Shown: positions 57,831 through 64,000 of the stretch, in pieces
Numbering within the stretch: the first letter of the stretch is position 1
Layout of the letters: the number at the start of each line of letters is the position of its first letter
Assembly: GCF_950023065.1 (NCBI RefSeq)
Contig: NC_088678.1
Span: 60,480,460-60,544,459, forward strand
From: Planococcus citri
Lineage: Eukaryota; Arthropoda; Insecta; Hemiptera; Pseudococcidae
Direction: 5' to 3'
Length of the DNA stretch: 64,000 nucleotides
Program-made: the position numbers and the translations under genes
The notes under the pieces: generated by a model
What the model was told of the DNA's origin: nothing
Databases searched by the model: none
Seen by the model: the letters and a program-made list of their open reading frames with translations, nothing else

Positions 57831-59852
57831 GCTAAACTTTTCAGTTTTTTTTTTTTTTTTGGATCGCTGTTGCTTTTTTCTGAAAAGGGGATACAAACTG
57901 CAGTGAGCATATGACATTGTAACATATCAAAATAGTTACACGCCAATGGTAAGTATCATCAACTCAACTCTTATTCTTCGAAATCAGAGAATGCAATTAT
58001 TTTAGTAATTTTATTTTATTCCATATCCATTTCTCGGTAAAGAATGATGAATTTTGATTTTATTTAATTTCAAAACATTGAAATGTTTGAAAAAAATACC
58101 CTTCAGAAAGTTCGGCTTTTCCCCGTTTTTTTTTTTTTTTTTTCATGATGTCCTGTTTGTAATGTCTTCACATCACATGCAAAATAATAAATAGGTAGGT
58201 ACCTACTCATTCAAAAACGAACGAATACATATAATATGCATAGAAAGTAGAAACACGTGTGGTATTGTATCTATTAAACTGGCCAGTGGCCACTAAGAAA
58301 TTAAGAATAAAAATCTGATGCAATAATCCAAGAATATAAATATTATAGAGCGTTATAGAATTGGCTTTAGAAACGCCAGGTGGCGTTATGTAAATACTAG
58401 GAAACGTATCACTGTTTGTTTATTATTGTTTGATACTTTGTCATGAAACAAAAATTTTGAGACTCTCTCACTTCTGAAAAATATTGAAGGGCCTATTTTT
58501 GAGAAAATGTCTTGTTTTTGCATATTAAATTAAATTTTTTGGATTTCCCATTTATTCTTCCCATATTTTGGAAATTTGAATTTCTATGTAAAAATGTTCT
58601 CTTACAAGTAATGATTAATGAGAGGGGGAAGAGGGGGTAAGATCTTAAGAATCACAAATTTTGAATTTAAAAAAAAATCGAAATGTTTTCTTAAGTAGTA
58701 AAAAAATCGATAGTAATATAATATCGAACCCCTCCCCCTTTCATTCAAGTAAAATTTGAGAAATAATAACCTATCCTGTTTTTGTCCTAATTTAGCTTAC
58801 CAGGTATCCTCTTCAACTCGTCACCTCCGATTAGGCTAAAATTTGGTTTAGGTACTGAAAGTTCATGTCACCCACACCTCAGAACCAGATTTTCAGCAGA
58901 CGAAGTGATTTTTCGAATTTTGGCGAATTTTTGGAAATTGCTGAAATACTTAGCCAATGCCAATTTACTTGTACTGACAAGGTAGGTAAACTACGTACAA
59001 TATAAAAATCTGAAATTTGGTTTAATACTAAAGTCGACCTCCTAAATTGATTGTGACCACTTTTGAGACGATCTGGAGCCTCCAGCAGGAATTGGTTTAT
59101 CTCCAGCAACACTGAAATCACTCCAGAAAGCGCTGTAATCAACTTTGGTAGCTAAAAGTTTGGTTCTTAACGAGAGGAGCTCGAATGGGAAGTTGAAGTA
59201 AATCCACTTTTTTTTTCTAAGTTAGAATCATTACTTATCTTTAAAGGAAATTCAACGAGGCATCTAGAGGTGCTAGAAGTTGCCGTACTGAGGCTTAACT
59301 CATCAAGTCCACCTACGCAAAAATAATTTTTGATTCAGAAAGTACACAGAAATCACAGAATACTTCAGCTTCAATATGCAATGAAAAAATTGTCGTTTTT
59401 GAAAGCCCTACTTTTGTCATTTGTGTGCATGTGGCAATGTTCTTCGAATCACAAATCATTTTTCAATAGGTATTTTTCGAATTTAAAATAGATTTATTTT
59501 TCGATTTATGCAGTTTTGGAAAGCAAAACGCAGTTAGTCACAGACCACAGCAACTGAAAATATACATTTACCCCCCCCCCCTCAAAATTGAACGAAAAAA
59601 TATGTTTTGGTAATTGTCAATTGATAATATCCTTTTTCAATATGAAAACCAATTTCAATTTGGATTTTTGGATCACCCAATTTTGAGCCACATTTGTTTT
59701 GCATTTTCCCAAAAAATTGAAAAGTGGACTTTGTACTTACTTCACTTTGCTTTCGAGTTCCTCATAATAATGCAATTCAAGTTGATAAAATTCATTAAAA
59801 AAATTTCAATCATTAACACCGCTTGATAATGTAATTTTAGTCGCCTCCTGCT
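57831..59852. other. AT-rich sequence, no gene seen
   Basis: T-runs at ~57848 and ~58125. ORF 58879-59142 includes a GGAGCCTCCAGCAGGA patch also seen, diverged, in the 16188-17105 foldback (GGAGCCTCCAGCGGGA at ~16385), so an old foldback remnant probably lies at 59060-59130. ORF 59614-59826 lies in the copy 13 upstream flank. Confidence 0.4.
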
Positions 59853-60005
59853 GACCGGGAATGGTGGCGTACTCCTGTAAACTCAGCCAGTGGTGGTCTG
59901 ATCAGTGAAAAACGCTTATTGTTATTTATTAGGTCTGTTTTATGAATACCCAACGCTGGACGATGGGTTTAGGGGTACGGATATTTAAAAGTAGCTGATC
60001 ATTTT
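59853..60005 (+). ncRNA. Alu-domain-like structured RNA, copy 13 (subfamily II)
   Basis: Second-hairpin stem ACT/AGT. Helix 5 is TGATCAG/CTGATCA. The interior contains ACCCAACGCTGGACGATGGG near its 3' half, preceded by a ~45 nt AT-rich segment found in no other copy. Upstream box CTTGATAA at 59822-59829, spacing 23 bp. TTTT at 60002-60005. Confidence 0.62.
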
Positions 60006-60978
60006 GGTGAACATCATTTTTGTTTTCACTTCTTTCTCGCTTCTATAAATACGTAGCTAAAATGTTAAGTACATAAGTAGATATTTGTACCTTAGTATGG
60101 ATCAAAAAAAAAAATGTCAGGGGATTCCATTTTGAGTTGGAAGTCACGGAGACATTTTTTTAGCTTTGTAATTACGTGCCTCACTGGGGAAGACATGGGT
60201 TCTCAAAGTAAGGGTATTTTTGAGAAATCGTGATTTTTTGCTCTAGCTTATTCGGTATTCTGCGTCGACCTAGACGATTTCCATAAGAACCCAAGATCAC
60301 TTTTTGCATTCTACTGAGCAATTATTGTAAATTTGCAAAACGCTCAGGATAGGTAAATTCACATTTTGAAACTATTTTCTTTCAAATATTTTCCATTAAT
60401 CATGACCGAACGTGGAAAGATGTAAGGTTTCTAAAAATGGAAAAATACATATTTAGGAACGCACTGGAGTCAACTTTTTCACATCATTATTGCTAATTTC
60501 AAAAACCGAAAGTAATTAATTTAGATAGGTATCTGTAAGTACGTAACTAGAGGCGCAGCCACAATTTCCTCAAGTTTCAAGGAGGAGGCAAAACCAGATT
60601 TTCAAGCATGAACAAAATCGAAATTAGGGATAATTTTCTAAAAGCCTGTCGTACGGCCCGACGCCCGAGCGAAGCAAGAATGACAATTTTTCGAAAAAAT
60701 GGGTCCTCAAAAACGAAAAACGTCCATTTTTGCATGTTTTATATCTTTTTGATGGATTCGTTCGTTTTCAATTTTAGTTTTAGATCACATTTTTGGGATA
60801 TTTTAACACGTTGTAATAATTGAAAATGACTCAATTGGTGTCTTAAGTATAATTGAAAAAATCGAAATAAAACGTTAGTTTATTGAAAGAAAAATCGAAT
60901 TCGTATTTTGTGGATTCCAATGTGGATTCCAATCTACACAACATTTCTGGGATATTTCATCATACTTATTGTATAAAT
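60006..60978. other. AT-rich sequence, no gene seen
   Basis: ORF 60608-60823 (71 codons) has no recognisable domain. GTGGATTCCAAT is duplicated at ~60911 and ~60923. Confidence 0.4.
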
Positions 60979-62263
60979 GGGTCATTCCATGTCAATTCGA
61001 CCAAAAAAAAAAAGGCGATTTTGAAAGTCATGTCTTTCGATTTGTCTACCCGCCCAATAAGTGTTTGGTCCCAGCCCCCTCAGGGGGCGGGTGGGGGACT
61101 TCAATTGTTTCCACTTGTCTCGAGGTACTCAACTTCAGCAGTGCATGCCTCCAAAGCTATGATACTTGGATCAAAACTGATTTCACAGTTCGAAAGGGCA
61201 TTGCATTTTAAACTTTTTAAGTACCTACATTTTGAAATTTTCAAATATGAAAGTTGAAATTTCAAAATGGCGCTGTAAGTGGGAGCTACCATTTAAAATT
61301 CTGAAAAAGTTTCCATGGATGTACCTTTTGATGCTTTTTCGAAATATTCATTTTTCGAGATGGGATCTTTTGATGGAAAGGGATAGGGAACACTAGGTAC
61401 CTCCTCCAAATTTAGGCAAAACTTTTAGAACAATCTGAGGCATGTGATATATTGAATTGTAAGTATGTTTTTGGTGACGCTGAACACGAATATTACGTTA
61501 GATTTTTTGTTGGACCATGTGAAAATCGTTACCTATTTGTTGAACTTTTACCTATTTGCATGGGGAGGTTTTGGGGGCCATGGGTAAGATCAGTTTGAAA
61601 AACTAAGGCTATATTAGTGTTCAGCGATATCAAAAACATGCTATTTCATGTGTCAAACGAATGAAACCATTTTTTTGACTTTTATTCCCTTGAGGGGAGG
61701 GTGCTGGGGGCCGTGGATGAGGTCCGATCAAAAATCTGACGTAATATTCGTGTTCAGCGTCACCAAAAACATACAATTCAATATATCACATGCCCCAGAT
61801 TTTTTTAAAAAGTTTTGTCAAAATCTGGGGGAGGAGGTGCACCCTACCATTGAAAGATCCCATCTCTAAAATTGTATATTTCAAAAAAACATCAAAAGGT
61901 ACATCTATGGAAATTTTTTCAGAATTTTAAATGGTAGCTACCACTTACAGCACCATTTTGAAATTTGAACTTTCAACTTTTGAAAATTTCAAGATACCTA
62001 AAAAGTTCAAAATATACTTAATGCCCTTTCGAACTGTGAAATCAATTTTGATCCAAGTATCATAGCTTTGGAGGCATGCGCTGCTAAAGTTGAGTTGGTA
62101 CCTCGAGACAAGTGACAATAATTGAAATTCCCCTCCACTCACCCTTTCAGCGTGCTGTGACCAAACACTTTGGGTGGGTAGACATTGTAAAAAAAATTTG
62201 AGGAGTATTGAAGGACATGACTCAAAAACGTTGGTCGAATTGAGGTGGGAACTGGAATGACCC
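60979..62263. mobile_element. 1.29 kb foldback element, ~600 bp arms
   Basis: The left end GGGTCATTCCATGTCAATTC is matched by the inverse at 62220-62263. Inverted matches continue inward (CTCGAGGTAC/GTACCTCGAG; AAGCTATGATACTTGGATCA; GACGCTGAACACGAATATTA and its inverse near 61741) almost to a centre near 61620. All ORFs inside, including one of 124 codons, read through these arms and have no domain. No clear target duplication. Confidence 0.75.
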
Positions 62264-62873
62264 GAATGTACCTAATCATTGAAAATGACTAAATTGGGAT
62301 CGGATACTTACTTGAAATAATCATAATCAACCATTTTTCATTGAAAAAACCTATGATTCGTGGATTCGAATCAAGAATCCACTCAATTATTCGAATCCAA
62401 AAAACAGGAGTGATTTGTGGAATCGGATTCTAACCCATTTTTTTACTGGATTCGTTTCAACCCGGTTTTATTTTAAATTTTCGCTCGCGGGGGGAGCAAT
62501 GGCCCTCTTTCGTCCCCCCTTGGCTACGCCACTGTGGGCTCTTTGTCTAAGTAGGTAACTACTTAATGCACCCTAACTACACATTAAGTAAGTATAGGTA
62601 TAAGTTTTTAGCCATCTTCATGATCATTTTTAAATTCGTGATAATGATCAAAAAACTTAGTTCACTGGCGTAGCATTTCAATTAAGTACAACGACCTTCT
62701 GAAACTGGTTTTTCAACCACTCAATCGTCAGCATTTTTCCAAGTAACTTTCAACTCAAAAATGAAAATTTCTACTGTATTTGAAAAAAATCGTCCAACAT
62801 TTACAATCAACTATAGTCGATCATGCAGAAACTCTTTGGCCTAAATATCTGAACGTGAGGGAGTATTCCTCGT
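62264..62873. other. AT-rich sequence, no gene seen
   Basis: A GC-rich patch GGGGGGAGCAATGGCCCTCT (~62491) ending GGCTACGCCACTG is a probable old repeat edge. No ORF of note. Confidence 0.35.
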
Positions 62874-62958
62874 AGACATAGAGAGATGCTTTCGACAAAG
62901 TAAAAAAACAAAAAAAAACAGAAAAAAGTTAAACCGAAAATATATTTCAATGTTGAAT

Positions 62959-63077
62959 AAAATGATCAGCTACTTGAGGCCCCATCGTCCAGCGTTGGGT
63001 ATATAGATTTTGACGCATTTTTCGCCAATCAGACCACCACTGACTGAGTTTACAGGAGTTCGCCACCACTCCCGGTC
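62959..63077 (-). ncRNA. Alu-domain-like structured RNA, copy 14 (subfamily II)
   Basis: Second-hairpin stem ACT/AGT. Helix 5 is TGATTGGC/GCTGATCA, all eight positions paired with two G-T wobbles. The interior includes ACCCAACGCTGGACGATGGG. Upstream box at 63101-63108 (CCTAATAA on the minus strand), spacing 23 bp. Confidence 0.62.
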
Positions 63078-63284
63078 AGTAGGAGGGTGTTTAAATGACA
63101 TTATTAGGTGTTCACAATTAAAATTTTTTTGAGGGAAAATTTTTTAATAAATTTTTTCATTCTAAAACGGACTACTCGTTCATAATACATACATACGTAT
63201 TGTTTGATCGTAGACATGGAGAAATCCTTTTGACAAAGTAAAAAAAAAAACAAAAAACAGTAAAAGCGAAAGAAATGATCAAAT

Positions 63285-63405
63285 AAAATAATCAGCTACT
63301 GAATGTCCCATCGTCCAGCGTTGGGTTTATAGATGTTTACAGGTTGTTTTCGCTGATCAGACCACCACTGACAGAGTTTACAGGAGTACGCCACCACTCC
63401 CGGTC
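63285..63405 (-). ncRNA. Alu-domain-like structured RNA, copy 15 (subfamily II)
   Basis: Second-hairpin stem ACT with a TGT/AGT neighbourhood. Helix 5 is TGATCAGC/GCTGATTA with one wobble. The interior shares ACCCAACGCTGGACGATGGG with copy 14, but the ~25 nt preceding it differs. Upstream box CATGATAA at 63430-63437, spacing 24 bp. Confidence 0.62.
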
Positions 63406-63520
63406 AGCAGGAGAGTGTCTAAAATGACATTATCATGTGTTCACGATTAAAATTTTTTGTAGATGAATTTTTTCATTCTAAAACGGACTACTTACTCGTT
63501 CATAATACGTTTTTGTTTGA

Positions 63521-64000
63521 TGATTATTTGTGATGTTTTTATTATTTTTGAACTCAATAATTTTTGGATTCACTCATTTTAATTTTCATCTTACCTACGT
63601 GTTCCCAGTTCCATGGAAGACTCGTTTATTTAAAATCTCATCGTTTAATTAAGATCTGCTATGAGTAAGATCATACTCAATGCTTTACGAAGAAAATTTA
63701 TTTGCTTTCATGTACGCAATTCCATTTTTTAATTCGTCGAAATGTCTTCCTTACGTTGATAATATTCTCCTAAACTGTAATAAAACACAAACCTGTACAA
63801 AAATCAGCAAAATGGAACTCTTCTCTTCCCCTCCTCTTATCCATCTTCAAACACCAACAAAACCATCACAAACCCTTCCACCTATACTTAGTTACTTCAC
63901 CTCAGTAATAGCAGTGAAGGAATCGGCTAATTAAAACGCACAACAATTCACCCATCATCTCCAAACGTTTAAAAATGAGTCGACTCATAAGCTCGGCCAA
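63521..64000. other. Unique sequence, no gene supported
   Basis: An 84-codon ORF at 63680-63934 has no recognisable domain. Window ends here. Confidence 0.35.

Larger units (their letters stand above)
62874..63520. repeat. Two-unit tandem repeat carrying RNA copies 14 and 15
   Basis: Units ~62874-63200 and ~63211-63520 share GACAAAGTAAAAAAA, the RNA cores and TCATTCTAAAACGGACTAC. Period about 330 bp. Confidence 0.8.

Noticed and set aside
60883..61257. 124-codon ORF
   Set aside because: Runs across the left arm of the 60979-62263 palindrome; the mirror arm encodes a similar peptide on the other strand (61945-62142), as expected from symmetry.

Overview
This is a 64 kb piece of an AT-rich eukaryotic nuclear genome. 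It is most likely an arthropod, probably an insect. The evidence is a decayed Jockey/CR1-type LINE, a Helitron with textbook ends, a Helentron-like element with a giant minisatellite, several MITE/foldback elements, long introns or intergenic AT-rich sequence, and no prokaryotic gene organisation. The very frequent GTAGGTACCTAC-like motifs remind me of scale-insect, mealybug or aphid DNA; that is an impression, not proof. I could not support one complete host protein-coding gene. Nearly all short ORFs are chance frames in AT-rich or tandem-repeat DNA.

The outstanding content is a family of 15 dispersed small-RNA-gene-like units (82 to 307 bp), found on both strands from 2.6 kb to 63.4 kb. Each has the same architecture. 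A TATA-like box (consensus CTTAATAA) lies 23 bp upstream of a GACC start in 12 of 15 copies. A strongly conserved ~50 nt 5' domain follows and folds into a short helix closing two hairpins, with TGTAA between them, strikingly like the 5' part of the SRP (7SL) RNA Alu domain. Next is a long helix (TAATCGG/CCGATTA and compensated variants) whose interior is hypervariable. A TTTT pol III-type stop sits at the foot of that helix. Helix sequences change in compensatory pairs between copies, so the structure, not just the sequence, appears maintained. The interiors differ completely even between copies whose 1-2 kb flanks are near-identical recent duplicates. Some interiors are themselves tandem repeats (8-nt, 28-nt and TATTTACG-like units).

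Layout: 1-1296 plain AT-rich; 1297-7585 three-unit tandem array, each unit with one RNA copy; 7586-11011 mostly unique; 11012-13110 broken LINE split by a 683 bp MITE; 13255-15500 foldback then GC-richer unique DNA with a promoter-like patch; 16188-18389 foldback, RNA copy 4 and a TIR element; 19215-29990 a large inverted duplication (arms ~1.4 kb once insertions are removed, spacer ~3.1 kb) carrying RNA copies 5 and 6 and interrupted by the Helentron (19808-23821) and an 887 bp TIR element (28416-29302); 29990-37900 nested carrier repeats with RNA copies 7-10 and a TA-flanked MITE; 37900-45950 AT-rich or unique sequence; 45950-46800 inverted repeat and a ~30-nt minisatellite; 46800-49572 unique; 49573-52888 Helitron with a nested TTAA-flanked MITE; 52889-60978 AT-rich and unique DNA with RNA copies 11-13; 60979-62263 a 1.29 kb foldback element; 62874-63520 a two-unit tandem with RNA copies 14 and 15.

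All positions and pairings were read by eye; no searches or folding programs were run.
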